Assembly (NCBI GenBank): GCA_965198095.1
Contig: OZ240239.1
Span: forward strand, 2,976,001 to 3,040,000
Direction: 5' to 3'
DNA length: 64,000 bases
Source: CBDFJH01 sp965198095
Lineage (GTDB): Bacteria > Latescibacterota > UBA2968 > GCA-2709665
The notes beneath the pieces are model-generated. The model did not search any database and was not told where the DNA came from. It saw only the letters and a list, made by a program, of their open reading frames with translations. This document shows, piece by piece, positions 33,776 to 44,900 of this stretch; positions within the stretch are counted from its first letter, which is position 1; the number at the start of each line of letters is the position of its first letter. Position numbers and translations under genes: made by a program.

Positions 33776-36700
33776 GTGTTTTCAAGAAAGGGCATGTCGT
33801 TGATCGCCGTCTTGGGGCTGCTGATTTTTTCAGTTTACGCGGCCGCCGGCCCCAATGCCAACGCCGTTTTGTCTCTGGATCTGATCGCCGATGGCGGGGC
33901 GGGCAACCGGACGGATGATGGGGTTACGTCGGGGACGGTTTCCGGACGGAGCACAACCATTGTCGTTGAGGTCTTCGCAACGGGCGTGAGGACGTCCCTG
34001 ATCGGTGTGACCCTCGAATTTGACTTTGATGCCTCTCTGTTGTCCTTTGTCAAAGCCGAAAACTCAGCGTTTCCCCTCGTGCTTCCGGAAGGCTCGACCG
34101 ACACCCACTTTGCGACGCGCAACCCTGTCGCGTTGGCATCGTCCGGTTTTCTGGCCCGCGCGGAGTTCACGACCGTTTCGGACGTAACGGCCCGGGAGTT
34201 TTCCATTGGGATCGAGTCGGTCACGCTCGCCGAGAGCACGACCTCGAGCGACGAACTCATAACCACGAGCGTGATCACGTTCAACGCCTCGCCTTCTCCA
34301 GACTTCGACGGCGATGACTTCGTTGGATTTACGGACTTCCTGATTTTCGCAAGCGTGTTCGGATCCCAGCGGGGCGACGGGACGTACGATGCCCGAATCG
34401 ATCTGAACTCCGATGGTTCGATCGGTTTTACGGACTTTCTGATCTTTGCGCAGAGCTTTGGAAGTGCGCCGCCGTCAACGGGCGCCGGCAGCCCTGATCT
34501 CGTTGTCCAATCCCCTTCGGTCAGCGACAATAACGTGGCTTCGGGCGCGACCTTCGCGCTTGGCGCGACCGTCCGTAACCAGGGCAACAGATCGTCTGCC
34601 GTGACGACGTTGCGCTACTACCGCTCGGACGACGCGACGGTCTCCACGAGCGATACGCAGGTCGACACGGACGCGGTGAGGGGACTTTCGGCCAGCGGCG
34701 CCAGCGCCGAGTCGATCAACCTGACGGCCCCAGCGGGCGCGGGCACCTATTACTACGGGGCGTGTGTGGATGCGGTGACGGGTGAATCCGATACCGGAAA
34801 CAACTGCTCCGCAGCCGTAACCGTAACCGTGGGCGCCGCGCCGGCCCCTGACCTCGTCGTCGATGCTCCTACGGTCAGCAACAGCACCCCGACCGCCGGG
34901 GCTTCCTTCACGTTGAGCGCTACGGTCCGCAACCAGGGAACCGGCCAGTCCGCGGCGACCACCCTGCGTTACTATCGCTCGACCGACGCGACGATCTCTG
35001 CCAGCGATACCGAAGTCGGTACCGATGCGGTGTCCACCCTGTCCGCCTCCCAAAGCAGCTCCGAGTCGATCAGCCTGGGCGCCCCCTCCAGCGCCGGCGC
35101 CTACTACTACGGCGCCTGCGTCGAGAGCGTCAGCGACGAGAGCGATACCGGGAACAACTGCTCCCTGGCCGTGACCGTAACCGTGGGCGCCGCTCCGGCC
35201 ACCGACCTCGTCGTTGATGCCCCTACGGTCAGCAACAGCACCCCGACCGCCGGGGCTTCCTTCACGTTGAGCGCCACCGTACGCAACCAGGGTACCGGCC
35301 AGTCCGCGGCGACCACCCTGCGTTACTATCGCTCGACCGACGCGACGATCACTGACATCGATACCGAAGTCGGCACCGATGCGGTGAGCAGCCTGTCCGC
35401 TTCCCGGACCAGTTCCGAGTCGATCAGCCTGACCGCCCCATCGAGTGCAGGGACCTACTACTACGGCGCCTGCGTTGATAACGTCAGCGGCGAAAGCAAT
35501 ACCGGCAACAACTGCTCATCCGGCGTCACCGTCACCGTCAGCGGAACGCCGCCGCCGTCCGGTAGCCCCGATTTGATCGTTGAATCGCCCTCGGTCAACG
35601 ACAACACGCTGACGACCGGGCAATCGTTTACGTTGCGCGCCACGGTACGCAATCAGGGCAATGCTTCGTCGGCGTCCACGACCTTGCGGTATTATCGCTC
35701 GTCTGCGTCGAGTGACACGGAAGTGGGCACGGACGGCGTGAGCAGCCTGCCGGCGGGGGACACGAGCGCCGAGTCGATCAGCCTGACCGCCCCATCGAGT
35801 GCTGGGACCTACTACTACGGCGCCTGCGTCGAGAGCGTCAGCGGCGAGAGCGATACCGGCAACAACTGCTCATCCGGCGTCACCGTCACCGTCAGCGGAA
35901 CGCCGCCACCGTCCGGTAGCCCCGATTTGATCGTTGAATCGCCCTCGGTCAACGACAACACGCTGACGACCGGGCAATCGTTTACGTTGCGCGCCACGGT
36001 TCGCAATCAGGGCAATGCTTCGTCGGCGTCCGCGACCTTGCGGTATTATCGCTCGTCTGCGTCGAGTGACACGGAAGTGGGCACGGACGGCGTGAGCAGC
36101 CTGCCGGCGGGGGATACGAGTGCCGAGTCGATCAGCCTGACGGCGCCTTCAGAGGCAGGGACGTATTACTACGCGGCCTGTGTGGATCCGGTGACGGGTG
36201 AATCCGATACCGGAAACAACTGCTCCTCAGCCGTTACCGTAACCGTGGGCGCCGCACCTTCCCCCGATCTCGTCGTTGACTCGCCTACGGTCAGCAACAG
36301 CAGCCCGACCGCCGGGGCTTCCTTCACCCTGAGAGCCACGGTACGCAACCAGGGTGCCGCCCGGTCGGGCTCGACCACCCTGCGCTACTACCTTTCCACC
36401 GACGCGACGGTTTCCGCCAGCGACACCCAGGTCGGCACCGACCTGGTGAGCGCCATATCCGCCTCTCGCACTAGTGCCGAGTCGATCAGCCTGAATGCGC
36501 TGTCGGATGCCGGAACCTATTACTACGGCGCCTGTGTGGATGCCGTTTCAGGTGAATCCGATGCCGGCAACAACTGCTCCGCTGCCGTAACCGTAACCGT
36601 GGGCGCCGCACCGGCCCCTGACCTCGTCGTCGATGCTCCTACGGTCAGCACCAGCAGCCCTACAGCCGGCGCCTCCTTCACCCTGAGAGCCACGGTACGC

Positions 36701-39700
36701 AACCAGGGTGCCGCCCGGTCGGGCTTGACCACCCTGCGCTACTACCGCTCGACCGACGCGACGGTTTCCACCAGCGACACCGAAGTCGGCACCGATCTGG
36801 TCAGCAGTCTGTCCGCCTCTCGCACCAGTTCCGAGTCGATCTTCCTTTCCGCCCCATCGAATGCCGGAACCTACTACTACGGCGCCTGCGTCGAGAGCGT
36901 CAGCGACGAAACCGATACCGGAAACAACTGCTCCGTAGCCGTTACCGTAACCGTGGGCGCCGCACCTGCCCCCGACCTCGTCGTCGATGCCCCTACGGTC
37001 AGCAACAGTAGCCCGACCGGCGGAGCCTCCTTCACCCTGAGGGCCACGGTACGCAACCAGGGTGCCGCCCGGTCGGGCTTGACCACCCTGCGCTACTACC
37101 GCTCGACCGACGCGACGGTTTCCACCAGCGACACCGAAGTCGGCACCGATCTGGTCAGCAGTCTGTCCGCCTCTCGCACCAGTTCCGAGTCGATCTTCCT
37201 TTCCGCCCCGTCGAGCGCCGGGACCTACTACTACGGCGCCTGCGTCGAGAGCGTCAGCGACGAATCCGATACCGGAAACAACTGCTCCTCTGCCGTAACC
37301 GTAACGGTGGGTGCGGCCCCTGATCTGGTCGTCGATGCCCCTTCGGTCAGCACCAGCTTCCCGACCGCCGGGGCCTCCTTCACCCTGAACGCCACGGTCC
37401 GCAACCAGGGCAGTGGCCAGTCCGCGGCCACCACCCTGCGCTTCTACCGCTCGACCGACGCGACGGTCTCCACCAGCGATACCGAGGTGGGGTCCTACGA
37501 CGTGGGGGGCCTGTCGGCCTCCGGAACCAGCGACCATTCAACCGACCTGACTGCCCCCTCGCGTGCTGGCTTCTACTACTACGGGGCCTGTGTCGGGAGC
37601 GTCAGCGACGAAAGCAATACTGGGAATAACTGCTCCCCAGCCGTTACCGTAAACGTGGGCGCCGCGCCTGCCCCGAATCTCTTCCTTCTCTCGCCTTCGG
37701 TCAGCACCAGCAGCCCGACCGCCGGGGCCTCCTTCACCCTGAGTGTCACCGTCTACAACTCTGGAACCGGCCCGTCCGCGGCGACCACTCTGCGCTTCTA
37801 CCGCTCGACCGACGCGACGATCTCTGACAGCGATACCGAGGTGGGGTCCCAAGACGTGGGGGGCCTGGCGGCCTCCGGAAGGAGCGACCATTCAACCGAC
37901 CTGACCGCCCCGTCGAGCGTCGGCACCTATTACTACGGCGCCTGCGTGGATGCGGTTCCAGGTGAATCCCATCCCGGGAACGACTGCTCCCCGGCCGTTA
38001 CCGTAAACGTGGTCGCCGCGCCTGCCCCGGATCTCGTCCTTGGCTCGCCTTCGGTCAGCACCATCAGCCCGACCGCCGGGGCCTCCTTCACCCTGAGTGT
38101 CACCGTCTACAACTCTGGAACCGGCCCGTCCGCGGCGACTACTCTGCGCTTCTACCGTTCGACCGACGCGACGATCTCTGACAGCGGTACCGAGGTGGGG
38201 TCCCAAGAGGTGGGGGGCCTGGCGGTCTCCGGAAGGAGCGACCATTCAACCGACCTGACCGCCCCGTCGAGCGTCGGCACCTACTACTACGGAGCCTGCG
38301 TCGAGAGCGTCAGCGACGAAAGCGATACCGGGAACAACTGCTCCTTGCCCGTAACGGTAAACGTGGTCGCCCCGGATCTCGTCGTTGACTTGCATTCGGT
38401 CAGCGACAGCAGCCCGACCGCCGGGGCCTCCTTCAGGCTGAACGCCACCGTACGCAACCAGGGAACCGGCCCGTCTGCGGCGACCACCCTGCGCTTCTAC
38501 CGCTCGACCGACGGGACGATCTCTGACAGCGGCACCGAGGTGGGGTCGCACGCCGTAAGCGGCCTTGCGGCCTCCGGAACCAGCGACCATTCCACCGACC
38601 TGACCGCCCCGTCGAGCGCCGGGACCTACTACTACGGAGCCTGCGTCGAGAGCGTCAGCGACGAAAGCGATACCGGGAACAACTGCTCCGTAGCCGTGAC
38701 CGTAAACGTGGTCGCCGCGCCTGCCCCGGATCTCGTCGTTGACTCGCCTTTGGTCAGCACCACCCTGACGGCCGGGCAATCCTTCACGTTGAGCGCCATC
38801 GTCCGCAACCAGGGACCGGGTCAGTCGGCGGCGACCACCCTGCGCTTCTACCGCTCGACCGACGCGACGATCTCTGACAGCGATACCGAGGTGGGATCCC
38901 ACGCCGTGGGGGTCCTTGGGGGGCTTGGTGGAGGGGCCGTTGGAAATATCTATCCGACTGCTCCCTCCCAGGCCGGCACCTACTACTACGGCGCCTGCGT
39001 CGAGAGCGTCAGTGACGAAAGCGACACCGGGAACAACTGCTCCTCAGCCGTAGCCGTAACCGTGGTCGCGCCTGCCCCGGATCTCGTCGTTGACTCCCCT
39101 TCGGTCAGTGACAGCAGCCCGACCGCCGGGGCCTCCTTCACCTTGAGCGCCACCGTCCGCAACCAGGGCAACGGCCAGTCCGCAGCGACCACCCTGCGCT
39201 TCTACCGCTCGATCGACGCGACGATCTCTGCCAGCGATACCGAGGTGGGGTCCGACGCCGTAAGCGGCCTGTCCGCCTCCGGAACCAGCGACCATTCAAC
39301 CGACCTGACTGCTCCATCCAGCGCCGGCACCTACTACTACGGAGCCTGCGTCGAGAGCGTCAGCGATGAGAGCGATACCGGGAACAACTGCTCCCCAGCC
39401 GTGACCGTAACCGTGGTTGCCGCACCTGCCCCGGATCTCCCGGATCTCGTCGTTGACTCGCCTACGGTCAGCAATAGCAACCCGGCCGTCGGCACCTCCC
39501 TCACCTTGAGTGCCACCGTCCGCAACCAGGGCAACGGCCAGTCCGCGGCGACCACCCTGCGCTTCTACCGCTCGACCGATGGGACGATCTCTGCCAGCGA
39601 TACCGAGGTGGGGTCCCGCGACGTAAGCGGCTTGGCGGCTTCGTTGAGCGTGCGACTATTCTTCGAACATGCCCCCTCGAGCGCCGGTACCTGGTACTAC

Positions 39701-40609
39701 GGCGCCTGCGTCGAGAGCGTCAGCGGGGAAAGCAATACCGGGAACAACTGCTCCTTGGCCGTAACCGTGACCGTCACTCCTGCGCAGAAGATGTACTGGA
39801 CGGATACGGGCGGGAGCAAGATCCAGCGGTCCAACCTCGACGGCAGCCGCGTCGAAGGTCTCCTCACCACCGGAATGATGAAGCCATACGGCATCGCGTT
39901 GGATGTGTCCAACGGCAAGATGTACTGGACGGCCTTGAGACCTTCCTTGTGGAAGGCAAAGAGAATTGGCACGGATAAGATCCAGCGGTCCAACCTCGAC
40001 GGCAGCGATGTCGAAGACCTCGTCACCACCGGATTGGAGACCCCATCCGGCATCGCGTTGGATGTGTCCGGCGGCAAGATGTACTGGACGGATACTGGCA
40101 CGCACAAGATCCAGCGGTCCAACCTCGACGGCAGCGGCGTCGAAGATCTCATCACCACCGGAGTGGTGCATCCATTCGGCATCGCGTTGGATGTGGCCGG
40201 CGGCAAGATTTACTGGGCGAACGGGTGGACAGACAAGATCCAGCGGTCCAACCTCGACGGCAGCGGCGTCGAGGACCTCGTCACCACCGGATTGTTGACC
40301 CCAAGCGGCATCGCGTTGGATGTGGCCGGCGGCAAGATGTACTGGACGGATACTGGCACGGACAAGATCCAGCGGTCCAATCTCGACGGCAGCGGCGTCG
40401 AAGACCTCGTCACCACAGGATTGAATAACCCATTTGGCATCGCGTTGGATGTGTCCGGCGACAAGATGTACTGGGTGGATGTGAGGGCGGACAAGATCCA
40501 GCGGTCCAACCTCGACGGCAGCGGCGTCGAAGACCTCGTCACCACCGGGTTGAATAACCCATCCGGCATTGCATTGGATCTTGTTCCCGTCCAGGCCGGG
40601 ACGGATTAG
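33776..40609 (+). CDS. giant secreted cohesin-dockerin protein with 15 CARDB domains and a YWTD propeller
   Basis: A 2277-aa protein from a GTG with AGAAGG upstream. Order: signal peptide (1-24), cohesin-like domain, dockerin (from 176; DFDGDDFVGFTD and DLNSDGSIGFTD), fifteen tandem CARDB domains of about 118 aa (roughly 241-2001; each begins PDLVVD and ends GESDTGNNCS...VTV), and six YWTD/LY blades (about 2004-2272). Each CARDB carries a conserved Cys pair (YYYGACV...NNC). CARDB repeats form extended stalks, so the propeller could be presented far from the surface. The frame ends at a TAG where paralogues have TTG and continue into another CARDB, so the protein is truncated relative to its relatives. 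Confidence 0.88.
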   Translation: MFSRKGMSLIAVLGLLIFSVYAAAGPNANAVLSLDLIADGGAGNRTDDGVTSGTVSGRSTTIVVEVFATGVRTSLIGVTLEFDFDASLLSFVKAENSAFPLVLPEGSTDTHFATRNPVALASSGFLARAEFTTVSDVTAREFSIGIESVTLAESTTSSDELITTSVITFNASPSPDFDGDDFVGFTDFLIFASVFGSQRGDGTYDARIDLNSDGSIGFTDFLIFAQSFGSAPPSTGAGSPDLVVQSPSVSDNNVASGATFALGATVRNQGNRSSAVTTLRYYRSDDATVSTSDTQVDTDAVRGLSASGASAESINLTAPAGAGTYYYGACVDAVTGESDTGNNCSAAVTVTVGAAPAPDLVVDAPTVSNSTPTAGASFTLSATVRNQGTGQSAATTLRYYRSTDATISASDTEVGTDAVSTLSASQSSSESISLGAPSSAGAYYYGACVESVSDESDTGNNCSLAVTVTVGAAPATDLVVDAPTVSNSTPTAGASFTLSATVRNQGTGQSAATTLRYYRSTDATITDIDTEVGTDAVSSLSASRTSSESISLTAPSSAGTYYYGACVDNVSGESNTGNNCSSGVTVTVSGTPPPSGSPDLIVESPSVNDNTLTTGQSFTLRATVRNQGNASSASTTLRYYRSSASSDTEVGTDGVSSLPAGDTSAESISLTAPSSAGTYYYGACVESVSGESDTGNNCSSGVTVTVSGTPPPSGSPDLIVESPSVNDNTLTTGQSFTLRATVRNQGNASSASATLRYYRSSASSDTEVGTDGVSSLPAGDTSAESISLTAPSEAGTYYYAACVDPVTGESDTGNNCSSAVTVTVGAAPSPDLVVDSPTVSNSSPTAGASFTLRATVRNQGAARSGSTTLRYYLSTDATVSASDTQVGTDLVSAISASRTSAESISLNALSDAGTYYYGACVDAVSGESDAGNNCSAAVTVTVGAAPAPDLVVDAPTVSTSSPTAGASFTLRATVRNQGAARSGLTTLRYYRSTDATVSTSDTEVGTDLVSSLSASRTSSESIFLSAPSNAGTYYYGACVESVSDETDTGNNCSVAVTVTVGAAPAPDLVVDAPTVSNSSPTGGASFTLRATVRNQGAARSGLTTLRYYRSTDATVSTSDTEVGTDLVSSLSASRTSSESIFLSAPSSAGTYYYGACVESVSDESDTGNNCSSAVTVTVGAAPDLVVDAPSVSTSFPTAGASFTLNATVRNQGSGQSAATTLRFYRSTDATVSTSDTEVGSYDVGGLSASGTSDHSTDLTAPSRAGFYYYGACVGSVSDESNTGNNCSPAVTVNVGAAPAPNLFLLSPSVSTSSPTAGASFTLSVTVYNSGTGPSAATTLRFYRSTDATISDSDTEVGSQDVGGLAASGRSDHSTDLTAPSSVGTYYYGACVDAVPGESHPGNDCSPAVTVNVVAAPAPDLVLGSPSVSTISPTAGASFTLSVTVYNSGTGPSAATTLRFYRSTDATISDSGTEVGSQEVGGLAVSGRSDHSTDLTAPSSVGTYYYGACVESVSDESDTGNNCSLPVTVNVVAPDLVVDLHSVSDSSPTAGASFRLNATVRNQGTGPSAATTLRFYRSTDGTISDSGTEVGSHAVSGLAASGTSDHSTDLTAPSSAGTYYYGACVESVSDESDTGNNCSVAVTVNVVAAPAPDLVVDSPLVSTTLTAGQSFTLSAIVRNQGPGQSAATTLRFYRSTDATISDSDTEVGSHAVGVLGGLGGGAVGNIYPTAPSQAGTYYYGACVESVSDESDTGNNCSSAVAVTVVAPAPDLVVDSPSVSDSSPTAGASFTLSATVRNQGNGQSAATTLRFYRSIDATISASDTEVGSDAVSGLSASGTSDHSTDLTAPSSAGTYYYGACVESVSDESDTGNNCSPAVTVTVVAAPAPDLPDLVVDSPTVSNSNPAVGTSLTLSATVRNQGNGQSAATTLRFYRSTDGTISASDTEVGSRDVSGLAASLSVRLFFEHAPSSAGTWYYGACVESVSGESNTGNNCSLAVTVTVTPAQKMYWTDTGGSKIQRSNLDGSRVEGLLTTGMMKPYGIALDVSNGKMYWTALRPSLWKAKRIGTDKIQRSNLDGSDVEDLVTTGLETPSGIALDVSGGKMYWTDTGTHKIQRSNLDGSGVEDLITTGVVHPFGIALDVAGGKIYWANGWTDKIQRSNLDGSGVEDLVTTGLLTPSGIALDVAGGKMYWTDTGTDKIQRSNLDGSGVEDLVTTGLNNPFGIALDVSGDKMYWVDVRADKIQRSNLDGSGVEDLVTTGLNNPSGIALDLVPVQAGTD
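34496..39780 (+). repeat. tandem CARDB-coding repeat array (15 units, about 354 bp)
   Basis: Fifteen units, most of 354 bases, repeat the CARDB module. Adjacent units share long near-identical runs (for example TACTACTACGGCGCCTGCGT and ACCGGGAACAACTGCTCC). Units 4 and 5 carry the same short deletion and closely match units in the gene at 23994, indicating exchange between genes. Confidence 0.85.
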
Positions 40610-40868
40610 GCGGTCGGGGCATCGATCGCCAAACGACCCGTTGAAGTCGTTCAAGCTGTCGGTGACGGTCCGGAACCGAGGAATCGGGCAAGCCGTCGGC
40701 ACATCGGCCATGAACAGTCTTGCCTTGCTTGCTAACGGAGCCTACACGATTGGCTTGCAGGCTCCGGAGAGTGCGGGGACGTACTACTACGGCGCGTGTG
40801 TGGGAAGCGTCAGCGGAGAGGGTAACACCGACTATGTGTACGGGAGTAACACTGGCCAAAGGAGATAG
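40607..40868 (+). pseudogene. decayed sixteenth CARDB domain beyond the TAG stop
   Basis: After the TAG that ends the giant protein, the next bases align with the CARDB that follows the propeller in the genes at 23994 and 28589 (GCCGGGACGGATTTGGGGGT there, GCCGGGACGGATTAGGCGGT here). One frame then reads FKLSVTVRNRGIGQAVGTS and SAGTYYYGACVGSVSGEGN. A nonsense change plus frameshift has killed this domain. Confidence 0.75.
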
Positions 40869-40988
40869 CTGTAGGACTCTCAGATGGAAGTATATTGACC
40901 TGCAATAACAGGCGATGAGTCGGTCATACTTGTGGCTCATCCCGAATTATGGGTGTCTCTTACGGATACTTTGCTGGAACTGGACATC

Positions 40989-41608
40989 ATGAGACCCGCA
41001 ATCATCTGCATCATCGGGATGGCTCTTGGGGTCTCCGTGTCGGCCGAGCCTCTCCTCGAGGGCCGGGTGCGGATGCCTTCAGGGGCCCCGGTGCCCGGAG
41101 CCCAAGTGCTGCTGTTTGACCTGGCGGATCTGCGGGGCGCCCCGCTGGCGGCGACCACGGACCAGTCGGGGCGTTTCACATGCCCTTGGCTACCCTTTCG
41201 GGAGTCCTGCCCGAACAGTTCGAGTTGGGAGCGAACTACCCCAACCCGTTCAATCCGACCACGATGATTCCCTACCAGCTGCCGACGGCGATGCACGTGC
41301 GGCTGGAGGTGTTCAACATCCTGGGACAGCGGGTGGCGACCCTGGTGGACGGAGAGCAACCGGCCGGATTTCACACGGCCAGCTGGGACGCCACTGATGA
41401 GGCAGGGCAGGCGGTGGGCGCCGGGGTGTATCTGTACCGCCTCAGTAGTGACGGGGTGCAGGCCACCCGGTCGATGCTGCTGATCGACGGGCAGGCGTGG
41501 CATTCGGTTGAGCAATTCGCGTTTCAGCGGCGGCAGCGTCAACTTGAACAACATGCGCATTACCAGAAGCGGCAATGTCTGGACGATCGTGAGCCTGCCT
41601 TAAGGTGA
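40989..41608 (+). pseudogene. frameshifted regulatory-like + sorting-domain protein with foreign tail
   Basis: ATG at 40989 opens a signal peptide (MRPAIICIIGMALGVSVSA) and a carboxypeptidase-regulatory-like beta domain (GRVRMPSGAPVPGAQVLLFD). Near 41178 the frame shifts by one base: GRFT continues only in another frame as PLATLSGVLPEQFELGANYP and the sorting module (NPFNPTTMIPYQLP, ASWDATDEAGQ, VYLYRLSSD). A single missing base explains it. After MLLIDGQAW the gene runs, out of frame, into the last 85 bases of the 23994-type gene. Assembly error at the frameshift cannot be excluded. Confidence 0.75.
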
Positions 41609-41921
41609 TGGGATCGAAGACAGCGCATCAATGGAACACGCATCGCAACACGAGAACCCGTGTAACCCATGAACTCACGCGGTACCGGGAAGCGGCGCGG
41701 CGCTGGCGGCTTTTGCAGGGCAAGCGTCTGTGACCGACATCGTGATCCACTTAATCACAGGGAGGATCATTTGCGCTTCCGAATACGACGTGACGGTGAC
41801 GCGTTCTAAACGATAGACATCGCGCCGGCGGAGCCCATCTCGTAGCGACCAGTCGTACCGGTCGTCGTTTTCATCGGAATGTCCGAGTCGGCGAGCGCTT
41901 ATCACAGAGGAGGATACCCCC
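41523..41921 (+). promoter_or_regulatory. shared leader cassette, copy 4 (long form)
   Basis: About 400 bases nearly identical to 28198-28588, beginning inside the 3' coding end of the 23994-type gene (GGCGGCAGCGTCAACTTGAA) and ending with AGAGGAGG and the GTG start of the next gene. It shows that the block duplicated as gene tail plus leader, not leader alone. Confidence 0.7.
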
Positions 41922-44900
41922 GTGTTTTCAAGAAAGGGCATGTCGTTGATCGCCGTTTTGGGGCTGCTGATTTTCTCGGTTTACGCGGCCGCCGGCCCCA
42001 ATGCCAACGCCGTTTTGTCACTCGATCTCATCGCCGATGGCGGGGCGGGCAACGGGACGGATGATGGGATTACGTCGGGGACGGTTTCCGGTCAGGGCAC
42101 AACCATCGCCATTGAGATCTTCGCAACGGGCGTGAGGACGTCTCTGATCGATATGGCTGTCAAATTTGACTTTGATTCCTCTCTGTTGTCCTTTGTCAAG
42201 GCCGAAAACAGCGCGTTTCCCCTCGCGCTTCCGGAAGGCTCGACCGGCACCCACTTGGCGACGCGCAACCCGGTCACGTTGGCATCTTCGGGTTTTCTGG
42301 CCCGCGCGGAGTTCACGACGGTTTCGGACGTAACGGGCACGGAGTTTTCCATTGGGATCGAGTCGGTCACGCTCGCCGAGAGCACGACCGCAAGCGGCGA
42401 ACTCATAAGCGACGAACTCATAACCACGAGCGTGATCACGTTCAACGCCTCGCCTTCTCCGGACTTCGACGGCGATGACTGGGTGGGTTTCTCGGACTTC
42501 CTGATTTTCGCACAGGTGTTCGGGTCCGAGCGGGGCGACGGGACGTACGATGCCCGAATCGATCTGAATTCCGACGGTTCGATCGGGTTTACGGACTTTC
42601 TGATCTTTGCGCAGAGCTTTGGAAGTGCGCCGCCGTCAACGGGCGGCGGCAGCCCTGATCTCGTTGTCCAATCCCCTTCGGTCAGCGACAATAACGTGGC
42701 TTCGGGCGCGGCCTTCACGCTGGGTGCGACCGTCCGCAACCAGGGCGACGGATCGTCTGCCACCGCGACGTTGCACTACTACCGCTCGACCGACGCGACG
42801 GTCTCCACGAGCGATACAGAGGTCGGCACCGACGCGGTGAGGGGACTTGCGGCCGGCCGCGCCAGCGACGAGTCGATCAGCCTGAATGCGCCTTCAGATG
42901 CAGGGACGTATTACTACGGCGCCTGTGTGGATCCGGTGACGGGTGAATCCGACACCGGAAACAACTGCTCGGCTGCCGTGAGTATAACCGTTGCCGCGGT
43001 GATACCTACCGACGACAGGGCCGCTCTGGTCGCGCTTTACGAGGCGACGGATGGACCGAGCTGGACGAACAAAGAGAACTGGTTGAGCGCTGCGCCCCTG
43101 GACGAATGGTATGGCGTCACCACCGACTCCAATGGGCGTGTGACTGTATTGTTCCTGAGGGATAACAACCTGCACGGTACGCTACCGGTGCAACTGGCAC
43201 GGCTGTCCAAGCTCTCGCGCTTGTTCCTTTGGCGCAACCAGTTGACGGGAGTGATTCCGGTGGAACTCGCACGGCTGACCAATCTCACATGGTTGGAACT
43301 TGGCGTGAACAAGTTGACGGGGGCGATTCCGGTGGAACTCGCACGGCTGACCAAGCTCACATGGTTGGCCCTTCGCGCGAACCAGTTGACGGGGACGATT
43401 CCGGTGGAACTCACACGGCTCACGAATCTCACACATTTGTCCCTTCGCGCGAACCAGTTGACGGGGACGATTCCGGTGGAACTCGCACGGCTGACCAAGC
43501 TCACAAGGTTGGATCTTGGCGGGAACCAATTGACGGGGACGATTCCGGTGGAACTCGCACGGCTGACCAAGCTCACATGGTTGGATCTTGGCGGGAACCA
43601 ATTGACGGGGGCAATTCCGCCGGAACTGGCACGGTTAACCAAGCTCTTGGAATTGTACCTTAGCAACAACCAGTTGACGGGGACGATTCCGGTGGAACTC
43701 GCACGGCTGACCAAGCTCACATGGTTGGATCTTGGCGGGAACCAGTTGACGGGGACGATTCCGGTGGAACTCGCACAGCTGACCAATCTCACATCGTTGG
43801 ATCTTGAGCATAACAAGATGACGGGGACGATTCCGACCGAACTGGGACAGCTGACCAATCTCACATGGTTGAACCTTCGCGCGAACCAGTTGACGGGGAC
43901 GATTCCGGTGGAACTCGCACAGCTGACCAATCTCACATCGTTGGATCTCGGCCCCAACTTTTTAACCGGGACGATTCCGGTGGAACTTGGTCAGTTGACC
44001 AGTCTGGAGAGATTGTACCTTCACTTCAACCAGTTGACGGGGACGATTCCGACCGAACTGGGACGGCTGTCCAAGCTCACGTACCTAGAACTTCAGTCGA
44101 ACCAACTGGCGGAGTCAATACCCGCAGAACTTGGGCAACTCACCAACCTTCAGCATTTGTACCTTGGCGTGAACCAGTTGACGGGGGCGATTCCCAACGC
44201 ACTGGGAAGCCTGACGAATATCAAGCAGCTGACTTTGAATGGTAACTCCCGTCTGTGGGGACCCTTGCCGGAAGGATTTGCGGACTTCACTCTTGAGATT
44301 CTCGATCTGGCCGGCACCTCGGTGTGCGTGCTTAGGACTGCCGAATTCGGGCAATGGCTCGACGGCATTGAAAAAACAATCGGAGCTTCTTATTGCGCGA
44401 ACCCGGAACGGGAGGCATTGATTGCGCTTTACAGAGAGACGGATGGCACGAATTGGAAAAGCAGGAAAAACTGGTCGACTCCCGCTCCACTGGGTGAATG
44501 GTTCGGCGTGACCACCGATGCCGAGGGACGCGTGACCCATTTGAACCTGAAGGATAACAACCTCAGCGGTTTCCTTCCTCCTGCACTCCGCAGCCTGGCC
44601 AACCTGAAAACACTGACCCTCGCCGCCAACCCCGTCCTGTCCGGTCCACTGCCTCAGGGCTTGGCGCGTCTCTCCCTCGAGTCTCTAAGACTGGAAGGGA
44701 CGAGGCTATGCTCGCCCCCCCACGCTGATTTCCAGGCGTGGCTCAATGGAATTCCGAACGGCGAAATAGCCCGGTGCACCGACGTCCGCCCGGACTATTA
44801 CACTCTGGTCACGCTGTACAACGGAACGGAAGGGCGCAACTGGAAGAACGCCACGAACTGGGCGAGCGTCGCGCCCCTGGGCGAATGGCACGGCGTGACC

